DNA of 64,000 nt from Lewinellaceae bacterium (GTDB lineage: Bacteria > Bacteroidota > Bacteroidia > Chitinophagales > Saprospiraceae). Positions 34,953 through 43,632 of the stretch are shown piece by piece. The notes below the pieces were generated by a model, which saw nothing but the letters and a program-made list of their open reading frames with translations, ran no database searches and had not been told where the DNA came from. The position numbers and the translations under genes are program-made. The first letter of the stretch is position 1. Each line of letters begins with the position of its first letter. The stretch covers positions 682,001 to 746,000 of the forward strand of contig JACJYB010000001.1 in the NCBI GenBank assembly GCA_020636355.1. Reading direction: 5' to 3'.

Positions 34953-35669
34953 CTAGCGAATAGCCTCCGTGATCAATTTGGAAACACCATCCCCGTCTTT
35001 AAAATGGTGCGATCCGTTTACCGTTTCAACTTTAATATTAGGGTGGTTAAAACCTTGTGGAAAGATAGGTTTTTCCTCATCCCCGTAAATACATAATACC
35101 GGAACCCGGTTGATGGCATCCATTGCTTTCATCACATCGTTGGAATAAGAATCCGTACCCATTCCCATCATGTCGATGTAGTGTACCTGAAAATCCGTGG
35201 TTTTAGCCGGCGACATCAATACGACCAACTTTATTTTTTCTTTCAGATCCTCCGGCAAATAAGCATAGATGAAGGGTGCCACATCTGCTCCAAATGAGAA
35301 GCCTGAGAACAGGATGGATTTTCTATTCCATTTTTTTAAATATTCCCGGATAACGGGAGCCAATTCACGGGCTGCTTTTTCCGGCGGGACCTCATTCCAA
35401 AAGTATTTTCGCGAATCGATTCCGATAACCGGCATATTCAGCTGCGCCATTTTATCAGAAAAAGGTTGACAAAAGTGCACCCATCCGCCGTCTCCTGATA
35501 AGAAAAACACCAATGGTGCATCCTGGTCTTCGGATGCAGGGGTAATGTGTAATTGCAATTCCTGAGCCGTCAGCGCGCAAGAAAGAATAATTCCTGGCCA
35601 CAAAAAAATAGTCAGCCGAACCCATTTGTTTCGAAGCATTAACATGACGAACCGAATTTTTTGATACAC
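34953..35669 (-). CDS. AcvB/VirJ-family (lysyl-PG hydrolase-like) exported protein
   Basis: 238 residues; ATG codons at 35645 and 35639 are possible shorter starts, the last giving a clean signal peptide (VRLTIFLWPGIILSCALTA). The alpha/beta-hydrolase core matches VirJ/AcvB (PF06057): FFLSGDGGWVHFCQPFSDKM, MPVIGIDSRKYFWNEVPPE and the nucleophile elbow FSGFSFGADVAPFIYAYLP, then KIKLVVLMSP and VPVLCIYGDEE. AcvB of Agrobacterium hydrolyses lysyl-phosphatidylglycerol in the periplasm. Located 3.3 kb from mprF, which synthesises such lipids. The stop converges on the kinase gene. Activity here is inference from homology. Confidence 0.8.
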   Translation of the reverse strand: MYQKIRFVMLMLRNKWVRLTIFLWPGIILSCALTAQELQLHITPASEDQDAPLVFFLSGDGGWVHFCQPFSDKMAQLNMPVIGIDSRKYFWNEVPPEKAARELAPVIREYLKKWNRKSILFSGFSFGADVAPFIYAYLPEDLKEKIKLVVLMSPAKTTDFQVHYIDMMGMGTDSYSNDVMKAMDAINRVPVLCIYGDEEKPIFPQGFNHPNIKVETVNGSHHFKDGDGVSKLITEAIR

Positions 35670-35759
35670 TGTTTGTCTTAATGATGAGTGTAAAGTGTTA
35701 TTTAGTCGAAAATGTGCACCATAAGAAATTCATCAACGAGTTTACGCCTTCAAAAGGTG

Positions 35760-38702
35760 CTACATTTTGATTATCCGCTGCCTGGCCAACACTTCGCCCA
35801 GGTTATCTTTTACCAGAATTAAATATATCCCGGCCGGAAGTGCACTCAGGTCCACGGAAGTATGCGGCCCGTAGACCCATGTAGTATGAACCTTAATGCC
35901 ATAAATCGAATAGACACTCACCAGGGATTGTTGATTAGCTTCTGATAAGATCTGGACCTGATCCAGAATTGGATTGGGAAAAATTTTGACCGTTTGCGAA
36001 AGTTGTGTTTCAACAGATGTAGTCAGGCAGTTTGCCGCTGACTTTGTTTCTACAACTTTATGGATTACTCCTGTGCAACCATTGGCGTCAGTCAGGGTTA
36101 CCTGAAACGTGCCGGAGCCAATATTTGTCCGTTGAAGACTGGTAGATCCGTCATCCCATTTGTAGCTGAAAGGAGCTGTGCCACTTGCCGGTTCGACCTG
36201 TAGGGTACCCTTATCATCAGCACATAATGTATCAGGGCCCAATAATGTGGCATTGATAACAGGACAGCCCCCCGGAACATAAAATCCAAAGTCAACAGAC
36301 ATATTTCCGGAAGGATTGTAGTCAAACCAATCCGCAGGTAGATCATCATCGTCCAGGGGTTCGCCGTCTTTTGACAAATCAATAATACCGGAGGCAAAAT
36401 CCATCTCTCCCAATCCTGCAAACTGATTGCCCGGACGGCCATTGTTGTCTTTATCTATATCTGTGTTTGGGTCCAATTCAATGCTGGTGTTGACCATACC
36501 ATGAAGCGGTTGACCTTCTTCCCAATTATCTAGAAACCAAACGAAAACAATGTATTTACCCGGCTCTAGACCACTGAAGCGATAAAAGCCGCTGGAATCC
36601 GTTTTTACGACTCCTCTGAACCCATTGGAGTCTGGAATATCATCGCCATCCGAGTCCGCCCAAAGCAGTAAGCTGACTCCCGGAATCCCTGGCTCCCCAA
36701 AATCATCCACTCCATTGCGATTGAGGTCATTCCAAACCCGGTTTCCAATCGCATTGGCTGCAATAGGACGTACGCCCGGATAGACTGCCTGAAGCGTTGC
36801 GCCTTCCATAAAATGCTGAGCGGTGATGTTTTGGCTGGGGTCGTTGATATTGCCGGTGGTATGGTCACTTTGATCCCTGGATACCAATGGGCGGTTGTAA
36901 AGTTCAACTTTGACCAGTTCTTTGTCTCCTGGCACCACCAATCCAAAGTTGCATAGATCATTACGCCAGATGTGATACCCCCAATTATAATCGGCAGTCC
37001 TGATGTAGGACTGGTAAGGATCAACCATTATTAAAGTGCTTCCGTCCGCATACGTCATTTTCAAAGTAATGTCTTTTGACTGTTCGAAAAATGGCCTCCA
37101 TTCCGACTGCATCCGGCTAAAAGTTGCTGGATCGGTAGGATCGATGATCGGCGGCAAGGTTCCGGTGAATTTGATTGGCTTATAAATGATGTTTGCTTGA
37201 GGCTGCGTCTCGTGGGCGGTACCATAAACCAGATAAACAGAAGTATTCAAATTTTCTTGTCCAAGCACCTGCATCTGTTCTTCGTAAGTTGGGTCCTGAG
37301 GCTGCGTTGCTTCCCGCTGATAGACCCGCTGTCCATTTTCGATTTTTGCCAACGGAAATCCCTGCTGCCTGTAAAACTGGAAAGGCTCGGCACTTCCCCG
37401 GTAGCTTACTTCCCCGGTATATAGTTCTGCACTTCCGACCATATAACGCTGCATGGCAAGTTCTGAAAAATCACCAAACCCTTCCCATGGTCCCGGGCCA
37501 TAGCTCCGGGCTTGCAGGCAATGGTTATTTCGTTGCATGGCATCCGATGCCTCAAGACCTGCCTGACCGCGCGCATCATATTGGCAGATGGGGTCAATGA
37601 ATTCATACAAATGCTGCAGAAAGCTCCAGGATTCGCCCCGGCCCCCACCATTACCCGTGTCACCCCCGTAGGGATAGACGTATTCCCATTCGGACGGATT
37701 TTCTTTGTGGTAGTAATCTCCCCAATGCTGTAGACTGAAAGCATGTCCCAATTCATGAACAAATACATCGTCATAATCAAAACCTACAAAGGACTTGCCA
37801 CCTCCCCATCCGCCCGGGGAAAGGTTGAGTGTGTTTCCGAAATAGAAAGTTGACAGATAATCCTGCGTGCTGCGGTGCAGGTTCTGCATAAACAGGGTGG
37901 CAATGGAATTGATGGACCCGTCGCTGTTGATGTTATTGGCTTGCATTTCGCCCCGGGTCTTTAACCGGACCAGTTGCTCGGAGTCATTGTTGGCAATTAC
38001 TTCGGGCATAACCAGGCGCTGTGGAAATTTACCAAAGCGCACGACACTGGCTGGAAATACTGAGGCCATTTCAGCAAGTAGGTTCGGGATTTGTGCAAAG
38101 TGCGGCGGCTCCGTATTGTAATCCAGCAGGTCCATTTCGAAGAGAACCAGGTTGAGCTCCGTATAGGGCCCAATTTTAAGTTCATCTGGGGTAATTATTC
38201 TGGTTTGCCCGTCAATATGCAGTTTCAGACTTAATCCTGACTGGATCCAATCTTTAGGTAGTGTCACAGAAAAATAATCATCAAAATTTGGTACGCTCAG
38301 GTCAATGGAAGATGGTAATTCCGCAGGTCCTTTCAGACATTTTACACCCAGTGAATTCCCTTTCATAAATCCTTCTACCTGAACATCCGGTGCCTGCCCA
38401 GCACCGGTAACAGCCACCTGGAATAAAGCAGGCCGATGTCCGATTAAAAAATAAAACGGATGGTCAAGAGATAACCGTTGCGTTTGGGCAAAAAAAATGC
38501 CTTTCAATGATGCGGATGTGTTTTCTATGCCCAAACAGGTACCCTGATCATCCGGTTCGGGGAACACATATTCTGAGAATTGATAAGACTCAGGTAATGC
38601 CGGATTGGTATTGGGACGTACAGTACCTAAAATGGTTTGACCCTGGGCAACAATAATGCAACAGAAAATCATTATCACACTGCAAAAGCCAGCGTATTTC
38701 AT
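35760..38702 (-). CDS. Secreted M66-like zinc protease with SdrD-B/SprB modules and T9SS domain
   Basis: 980 residues with a signal peptide (MKYAGFCSVIMIFCCIIVAQ). Residues about 1-200 hold a beta-rich region; the protease domain has FVHELGHAFSLQHWGDYY near 320, the HExxHxxxxxH zincin motif with an M66 (StcE-like) context. Downstream are an SdrD_B/Cna_B-like domain (GNRVWNDLNRNGVDDFGEPG, then SSGFYRFSGLEPGKYIV), an SprB-like segment (SYKWDDGSTSLQRTNIGSG) and a type A T9SS sorting domain (VKIFPNPILDQVQILSEANQ). It is expected to be exported to the surface and may cleave host or environmental glycoproteins. The tRNA gene lies 135 bp upstream on the same strand. Confidence 0.82.
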   Translation of the reverse strand: MKYAGFCSVIMIFCCIIVAQGQTILGTVRPNTNPALPESYQFSEYVFPEPDDQGTCLGIENTSASLKGIFFAQTQRLSLDHPFYFLIGHRPALFQVAVTGAGQAPDVQVEGFMKGNSLGVKCLKGPAELPSSIDLSVPNFDDYFSVTLPKDWIQSGLSLKLHIDGQTRIITPDELKIGPYTELNLVLFEMDLLDYNTEPPHFAQIPNLLAEMASVFPASVVRFGKFPQRLVMPEVIANNDSEQLVRLKTRGEMQANNINSDGSINSIATLFMQNLHRSTQDYLSTFYFGNTLNLSPGGWGGGKSFVGFDYDDVFVHELGHAFSLQHWGDYYHKENPSEWEYVYPYGGDTGNGGGRGESWSFLQHLYEFIDPICQYDARGQAGLEASDAMQRNNHCLQARSYGPGPWEGFGDFSELAMQRYMVGSAELYTGEVSYRGSAEPFQFYRQQGFPLAKIENGQRVYQREATQPQDPTYEEQMQVLGQENLNTSVYLVYGTAHETQPQANIIYKPIKFTGTLPPIIDPTDPATFSRMQSEWRPFFEQSKDITLKMTYADGSTLIMVDPYQSYIRTADYNWGYHIWRNDLCNFGLVVPGDKELVKVELYNRPLVSRDQSDHTTGNINDPSQNITAQHFMEGATLQAVYPGVRPIAANAIGNRVWNDLNRNGVDDFGEPGIPGVSLLLWADSDGDDIPDSNGFRGVVKTDSSGFYRFSGLEPGKYIVFVWFLDNWEEGQPLHGMVNTSIELDPNTDIDKDNNGRPGNQFAGLGEMDFASGIIDLSKDGEPLDDDDLPADWFDYNPSGNMSVDFGFYVPGGCPVINATLLGPDTLCADDKGTLQVEPASGTAPFSYKWDDGSTSLQRTNIGSGTFQVTLTDANGCTGVIHKVVETKSAANCLTTSVETQLSQTVKIFPNPILDQVQILSEANQQSLVSVYSIYGIKVHTTWVYGPHTSVDLSALPAGIYLILVKDNLGEVLARQRIIKM

Positions 38703-38837
38703 AGCTAAGGATTTTGACGAAAATACTTAATTATAGCAATCTTTCATTTTGGCTGAAAGACGGTAGGGTAGGCGGTGATTTTTTGCTCAGCTTTTTTGCA
38801 GTAATGTTTTGGATTTATTTCGTTTTCAGCAATTTTT

Positions 38838-38914
38838 TGGTTGACCCTGAAGGAGTCGAACCTCCATCTCCCCGGTAAAGTGCCGGGTTCTCTATCCAGT
38901 TGAGCTAAGGGTCA
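38838..38914 (-). tRNA. Aberrant tRNA, Lys-type anticodon CUU with A33 and U37
   Basis: 74-nt cloverleaf on the minus strand plus an encoded CCA (38838-38840). Acceptor TGACCCT/AGGGTCA, discriminator A; D-arm GCTC...GAGA (a 10-25 G-A mismatch); anticodon stem CCCGG/CCGGG; T-arm GGAGG/CCTTC with loop TTCGACT. The anticodon loop is CACTTTA: bases 34-36 are CUU (Lys), but base 33 is A rather than the near-invariant U, and base 37 is U rather than purine. These two could pair and collapse the loop. The other four tRNAs here lack an encoded CCA. It lies 94 bp upstream of the divergent mprF (ATG 39009). Identity is by anticodon only; the D-loop GGATA is also seen in Arg tRNAs. Confidence 0.85.
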
Positions 38915-39008
38915 ATAGTAACCATCTTATTTCAATCATAAAGACAGGATGGCGGTTGAGGGTCACATGTCATTTACTGTTTACATCATTTTTTCTAAAT
39001 TGCCTTCC

Positions 39009-41591
39009 ATGCATAAAGCCCTACATTTTCTTAGAGGTAAGCAAAAAATCCTGCTACAGGTAGCCCTTAGTTTGCTTTTTGTGGGCTTGGGCGTCTATTT
39101 CTTCCGTCATGAAGAGGCGGAAATTCCTAAGGTGATCGAGGCATTGAAGGTAGCAAAGGTACCCTGGATGCTCGCCGGAGGCGTGTTGTTGCTGGGCTTC
39201 ATTGCCGTTCAGGGTTTGATGTACGTGTACAGTTTCAAAGCCATTGACCGGAAAATCGGCCTTGTTACTGCTATGGCCCTATTTCTTAAAAGGAATTTGA
39301 TCAGTGTTTTTCTTCCGGCTGGTCTATTGACCAATATGTTTTTTTTTACCGCTGAGCTTGAAAGGAAAGAAGGGGTGTCCAAGACCGATACGTATTTCGC
39401 GTCTTCCATCTTCAGCATCAATTCCATTTTGTCATCGGTTATTATTGGCGTCCCGGCGTTGATCTGGTTACTTGTTAATAGTAAGCTGAGTGGCGGAATG
39501 ATTTCGGGAGTTCTGCTGATCGTTCTTTTTATGGGCACGGTGATCTATGCAATTCGGGATATTCGAAGAGGAGGTCCCTGGTATCATTACCTGGATCGCA
39601 AGATGCCATCCTTGTCCGAAATCCTGAATAATTTAAGGCAAAATGCCTTTGACCACCGTGCTTTCTGGATGGTTCTGCTGTTGTCCTGTGTGATTGAGTT
39701 CATCGGAATCAGTCATTTGTACATTTCCATGGAAGCGCTGGATTTGCCTGCATCCTGGAGTGCGGCGATCATCGGATATGCCATTGTATTGGTCCTTTTG
39801 ATGAGTTCGCCTTTCTTACGTGGGGTGGGAGTTATCGAAGTTGCTTTAACCTACGCCTTGACCCTCTTCGGCTTGACCACGATTGAGGCTATCTCCGTGG
39901 CCATGTTATTTCGCTTTTTTGAATTCTGGGCATTGTTGATCCTTGGAATACTATTATTGCTATTTCAACGCGGCTCCCTCCTGGTGCGGGTTTTCCCTGC
40001 GATGCTGCTTTTTGCGCTGGGTTTAGTCAATATTTTTAGCGCCATAACCCCGGCGGTACCATCACGAATGCATATCCTGGCGGATTACCTGCCGCTGGCT
40101 GCCATCAATGCGTCTACCTATTTTGTCTTGTTTTCAGGCGTCTTGATGCTTGGGGTAGGAGCCTACCTGCTCAGAGGGCTGCGCAATGCCTGGTGGATGG
40201 CGGTCGTTTTGAGTGCCTTGTCACTCCTGACCCATCTGACCAAAGGGATCGACTACGAAGAAGCAACCCTGGCATTGGTTGTATTAATCAGTCTGCTGGT
40301 AGAACGCAGGCATTATTTTATCCGCAATGACCTGGCCTTGGCTCGGTTGAGTTTATTCCCGGGTTTGGTCGCACTGTTTGGCGTTCTCGCCTTCGGCACC
40401 ATTGGTTTTTATTTTATCAACATCCGTCATTTCAATGCGGATTTTACCCTGCTGGATTCGTTAAAGGAATCGGCTACCTCTTTGTTATTGCTCAATGTGG
40501 ATTTGGTTCCGGTAACCCGGTTTGCCAAAGAATTTCTCTACGGCATGCATTTTCTGGGCGGGGCATCTTTGGCATATCTGGCATTTCTGTCCCTGCGCCC
40601 TTTGGTTATACGCAGTACCAGCCATTCAGAGGACCAGGAGCGGGCCCGGGAACTGATCAGACGGTATGGCAAATCTCCCCTGGATTATTTTAAATCCTAT
40701 GAGGATAAATCCTTTTGGTTTTCCGCCAATCAAGAAGGTATGGTGGCCTATAAAACAAGCCGGACATATGCTATTGTCCTGGAGAATCCGGTCTGCAAGC
40801 ATGAAACTGCAATGGCGCAAGTCATCCTTGATTTTGAAAAATGGTGTCGGGATAACGGCTTGCGTACCGCCTGGTATCGCATCCCGCAACATAGTTTGTC
40901 CAGCTATGAACAACTGGGGAAAAAGTTTTTACCCGTCGGAGAAGACGCTACGGTTGACCTAACTCAATTCAATTTGCAGGGCGCTTCAAAGAAAGCATTG
41001 AGAAATGTATTGAATCGACTGGAGAAAGAAGGCTATACCTTTCACAGCTATGAGCCACCACAATCCGACCGGCTCCTGCAACAATTGCAGGCGGTCAGTG
41101 GTGATTGGCTGAAAGAGACCGGCCGTAACGAACTGGTTTTTTCGCAGGGATCATTTAGTGTGGATGAAATACGTCAGCAGACGGTATTTACGATCGAAAA
41201 CAATCAGGGTAAGGTGGTCGGATTTGTTAATATCATTCCTTGCACCTCTCCGGGGATGGCCAATTTTGACTTGATGCGAAGGACCCATGATGCACCGAAC
41301 GGGGTCATGGATTATCTATTTGTGCGGATGTTTGAAGCTTTACGGGAGAAAGGATTCACCGAGTGTAATCTGGGGATGGTCCCAATGAGCGGAATTGATG
41401 ATCCGGAAAATTTTCAGGAACGCATCATCAAGCTTGCCTATGAGCGTATCCGCCAGTTCTCCCACTATAAGAGTCTGCGCTTTTTTAAGGAGAAATTTGA
41501 TCCTCAATGGGAGATGATGTACCTGGTTTACAATGAGCCATTTGATCTTATCTACATACCCGGCGCCCTGGAAAAGGTGATGGAATCCTGA
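39009..41591 (+). CDS. mprF: Bifunctional aminoacyl-phosphatidylglycerol synthetase/flippase MprF
   Basis: About 860 residues from the ATG at 39009 (MHKALHFLRGKQKILLQVAL); an upstream in-frame ATG at 38949 would add 20 residues and crowd the tRNA. Residues about 1-520 contain some 13-14 membrane helices of the UPF0104/flippase half. Residues about 540-860 form the DUF2156 GNAT-like synthetase domain: SPLDYFKSYEDKSFWFSANQ, GMVAYKTSRTYAIVLENPVC, LRNVLNRLEKEGYTFHSYEP, VVGFVNIIPCTSP and GVMDYLFVRMFEALREKGF. It moves an amino acid (Lys, Ala or Arg; the sequence does not decide) from aminoacyl-tRNA to phosphatidylglycerol, then flips it outward, giving resistance to cationic peptides. See the divergent tRNA and the AcvB-like hydrolase. 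Confidence 0.92.
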   Translation: MHKALHFLRGKQKILLQVALSLLFVGLGVYFFRHEEAEIPKVIEALKVAKVPWMLAGGVLLLGFIAVQGLMYVYSFKAIDRKIGLVTAMALFLKRNLISVFLPAGLLTNMFFFTAELERKEGVSKTDTYFASSIFSINSILSSVIIGVPALIWLLVNSKLSGGMISGVLLIVLFMGTVIYAIRDIRRGGPWYHYLDRKMPSLSEILNNLRQNAFDHRAFWMVLLLSCVIEFIGISHLYISMEALDLPASWSAAIIGYAIVLVLLMSSPFLRGVGVIEVALTYALTLFGLTTIEAISVAMLFRFFEFWALLILGILLLLFQRGSLLVRVFPAMLLFALGLVNIFSAITPAVPSRMHILADYLPLAAINASTYFVLFSGVLMLGVGAYLLRGLRNAWWMAVVLSALSLLTHLTKGIDYEEATLALVVLISLLVERRHYFIRNDLALARLSLFPGLVALFGVLAFGTIGFYFINIRHFNADFTLLDSLKESATSLLLLNVDLVPVTRFAKEFLYGMHFLGGASLAYLAFLSLRPLVIRSTSHSEDQERARELIRRYGKSPLDYFKSYEDKSFWFSANQEGMVAYKTSRTYAIVLENPVCKHETAMAQVILDFEKWCRDNGLRTAWYRIPQHSLSSYEQLGKKFLPVGEDATVDLTQFNLQGASKKALRNVLNRLEKEGYTFHSYEPPQSDRLLQQLQAVSGDWLKETGRNELVFSQGSFSVDEIRQQTVFTIENNQGKVVGFVNIIPCTSPGMANFDLMRRTHDAPNGVMDYLFVRMFEALREKGFTECNLGMVPMSGIDDPENFQERIIKLAYERIRQFSHYKSLRFFKEKFDPQWEMMYLVYNEPFDLIYIPGALEKVMES

Positions 41592-41630
41592 CCGGAGAGC
41601 CCTGCTTGCATTTTTTAAATACCTTTCAAT

Positions 41631-43148
41631 ATGTTCCTAAACGCAAATTCAGTTTCCATTTCTTTGGTCGTGCTTGGTAGCCTTTGCTTTACGCCAATCA
41701 CACAGGCACAACCGGCGATGAAACCCAATACCATAGTCACTACGGACGGAGAAATTGATGATGTCGATTCCTTTATCCGCATGTTGTTATATGCCAACGA
41801 ATTTCACCTTGAAGGGCTGATTTACAGCAGTTCCCAATGGCATTACAAAGGTGATGGTGCAGGAACGTCGTTTGTGTCCGAGCTGGAGATGACAAAAAAC
41901 ATCTATGGTTCCCGAACCGAATTGCGCTGGCCCGGTACGCAATGGATGGACACAATGCTTGATGCCTATGAGCAGGTATATCCCATGCTCTCTCAAAATG
42001 CTTCCGGGTATCCTACCGCCGATCACCTGCGCAGCCTCATCCGTGTTGGAAACATAGATTTTGAGGGAGAAATGGAAAAAGAAACACCCGGATCCCGGTT
42101 TATCCAGGAGCGGTTGATGAATGATAATCCGGAACCCATTTACTTGCAGGTCTGGGGAGGTACCAATACCATTGCCCGGGCGCTCAAGTCCATTCAGGAG
42201 CAGTTCGGTCATACCGACCAATGGGAAACGGTGTACCGGAAGGTTTGTGATAAGACGATACTTTACATGATCCTGGATCAGGATGCGGCCTACAATAAAT
42301 ACATCGCTCCAAATTGGCCGGATATCCGCGTTCTTTACAACACAAATCAATTCTGGACCTTTGCTTATTTCTGGAAAAGGACGGTGCCACCATCCCTGCA
42401 TCATTACCTGGAAGGGCGATTTATGGGTGAATCCATCATTAAGGGCCATGGTCCGTTACTGGCTCATTATTACAGTTATGGTGATGGACAAAAGCAGGCC
42501 GGGGATCCGGAACACATTCATGGTGATCCCGCCCACCTGAAAGATGGTCAGTGGGGAAGCTTTGAGAAATATGATTTTATTTCTGAAGGAGACTCTCCAT
42601 CCTATTTGCATCTGATCGATGTCGGGTTGGATAATCTGGAGCATCCTGAATATGGAGGGTGGGGAGGTCGCCTGGCCACTTCTCCGGAACATCCCAGGCG
42701 TTGGGAAGATGGTGATTCCGTGGCCGACTGGAATCCTTACACCCAGCAGGAAGACAAGTCTTTTCCGCAAACGCGGTGGATTCCTGCTATCCAAGAGGAT
42801 TTTGCTGCCCGTGCCGAATGGTGTATAAAACCTTACAAAGAAGCAAACCATGCTCCCCTCGTTCGATTGAAAGGACATGCTTCACGAACTGCTTCGCCGG
42901 GAGACAAGATCCAGGCAAGGATCAAAACAAAAGACCCCGATGGTGATGTATTGCAAATCCGGTTTTGGCAATACCGCGAAGCTGGCACCTATCCTCAGGA
43001 AATTCATCTGACCAGTCAGGGTAATAAGGTGCATTTTAAGATTCCCGATACAGCCGATCGGGGTACCATCCATATCCTGGCCGAAGTAAAGGACGGCTCC
43101 AGCCATCCGATGACCCGTTATGCCCGGCTGGTGGTAAACGTACAGTAG
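41631..43148 (+). CDS. Secreted DUF1593 nucleoside-hydrolase-like protein
   Basis: 505 residues with a signal peptide (NANSVSISLVVLGSLCFTPI, cut near TQAQ). The N-terminal domain has NTIVTTDGEIDDVDSFIRML and PIYLQVWGGTNTIARALKSI, the DUF1593 (Sde_0182-type) version of the nucleoside hydrolase fold in which the Asp cluster of DGEIDDVDS replaces DTDxGxDD. The last 100 residues are Ig-like (GDKIQARIKTKDPDGDVLQI, then HILAEVKDGSS). Homologues are found with glycan and cellulose-degrading enzymes. Substrate is unknown. It starts 39 bp after mprF on the same strand, so may be co-transcribed. Confidence 0.85.
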   Translation: MFLNANSVSISLVVLGSLCFTPITQAQPAMKPNTIVTTDGEIDDVDSFIRMLLYANEFHLEGLIYSSSQWHYKGDGAGTSFVSELEMTKNIYGSRTELRWPGTQWMDTMLDAYEQVYPMLSQNASGYPTADHLRSLIRVGNIDFEGEMEKETPGSRFIQERLMNDNPEPIYLQVWGGTNTIARALKSIQEQFGHTDQWETVYRKVCDKTILYMILDQDAAYNKYIAPNWPDIRVLYNTNQFWTFAYFWKRTVPPSLHHYLEGRFMGESIIKGHGPLLAHYYSYGDGQKQAGDPEHIHGDPAHLKDGQWGSFEKYDFISEGDSPSYLHLIDVGLDNLEHPEYGGWGGRLATSPEHPRRWEDGDSVADWNPYTQQEDKSFPQTRWIPAIQEDFAARAEWCIKPYKEANHAPLVRLKGHASRTASPGDKIQARIKTKDPDGDVLQIRFWQYREAGTYPQEIHLTSQGNKVHFKIPDTADRGTIHILAEVKDGSSHPMTRYARLVVNVQ

Positions 43149-43245
43149 CCTCAAGCCCCCAGTACAGAACCTTGCCCGGCCAGAGTGGCGGCTTTTAGTC
43201 GACTGATTCAGCCTTTTTTCTCCATGTTGATGGTCGTTAGTCCAT

Positions 43246-43295
43246 ATTTGTTTGACAAATCTTAGAGAAATAATATATTTGTTTGACAAATCTTA
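43246..43295 (+). promoter_or_regulatory. padR promoter with twin palindromic operator
   Basis: ATTTGTTTGACAAATCTTA occurs twice, at 43246-43264 and 43277-43295, 31 bp apart (three helical turns). Each copy holds the palindrome ATTTGT-TTG-ACAAAT. The first supplies TTTG at 43251-43254, and the second overlaps TATATTTG at 43274-43281. The spacing TTTG-N19-TAnnTTTG matches the Bacteroidota sigma consensus exactly. Transcription should start near 43288, so ATG 43301 is the true start. The two operators cover both core elements, as expected for a PadR autorepressor. Confidence 0.8.
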
Positions 43296-43300
43296 TAGAT

Positions 43301-43630
43301 ATGGTTCCGGACCAAATTGGCCATTTTGAAGAACAGGTGCTGACCCTGGTAGCCATCCTCGGAGAAGAAGCCTATGGTAATGCCATCGTTGAAGAGTTCA
43401 AAACGCGGTTAGAAAAATCTGTAAACCTGAGCTCGGTTCATGTTACGCTTTACCGCCTGGAAGATAAGGGGCTGGTAAAATCCCAAATGGGTGGTTCCAC
43501 CAGTGTACGTGGTGGGCGACGCAAGCGGATTTTTACCATTACCAATGCCGGTATGGCAACCCTGCAAGCGCTTAAAACATCCAGGGAACAATTATGGCAA
43601 TGGTTGCCGCAGCTTAAATTCTCACACTAG
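43301..43630 (+). CDS. PadR-family transcriptional repressor
   Basis: About 109 residues from ATG 43301. The frame opens further upstream (43283), but that ATG lies at the expected transcription start. The winged HTH has LTLVAILGEEAYGNAIVEEF, SVNLSSVHVTLYRLEDKGLV and FTITNAGMATLQALKTSREQ, the PadR layout. PadR repressors usually control an adjacent transporter or membrane gene and themselves. Here the next gene, the permease, starts 2 bp after the stop. Ligand unknown, commonly an antibiotic or cell-envelope agent. Confidence 0.9.
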   Translation: MVPDQIGHFEEQVLTLVAILGEEAYGNAIVEEFKTRLEKSVNLSSVHVTLYRLEDKGLVKSQMGGSTSVRGGRRKRIFTITNAGMATLQALKTSREQLWQWLPQLKFSH

Positions 43631-43632
43631 CC

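Noticed and set aside
38838..38914. tRNA-Arg assignment
   Set aside because: The D-loop GGATA resembles Arg tRNAs, but the 7-nt loop gives CUU at 34-36, so Lys-type identity is preferred; the uncertainty is stated.
43283..43300. padR start at 43283
   Set aside because: This ATG lies at or before the predicted transcription start and inside the second operator; 43301 is preferred.
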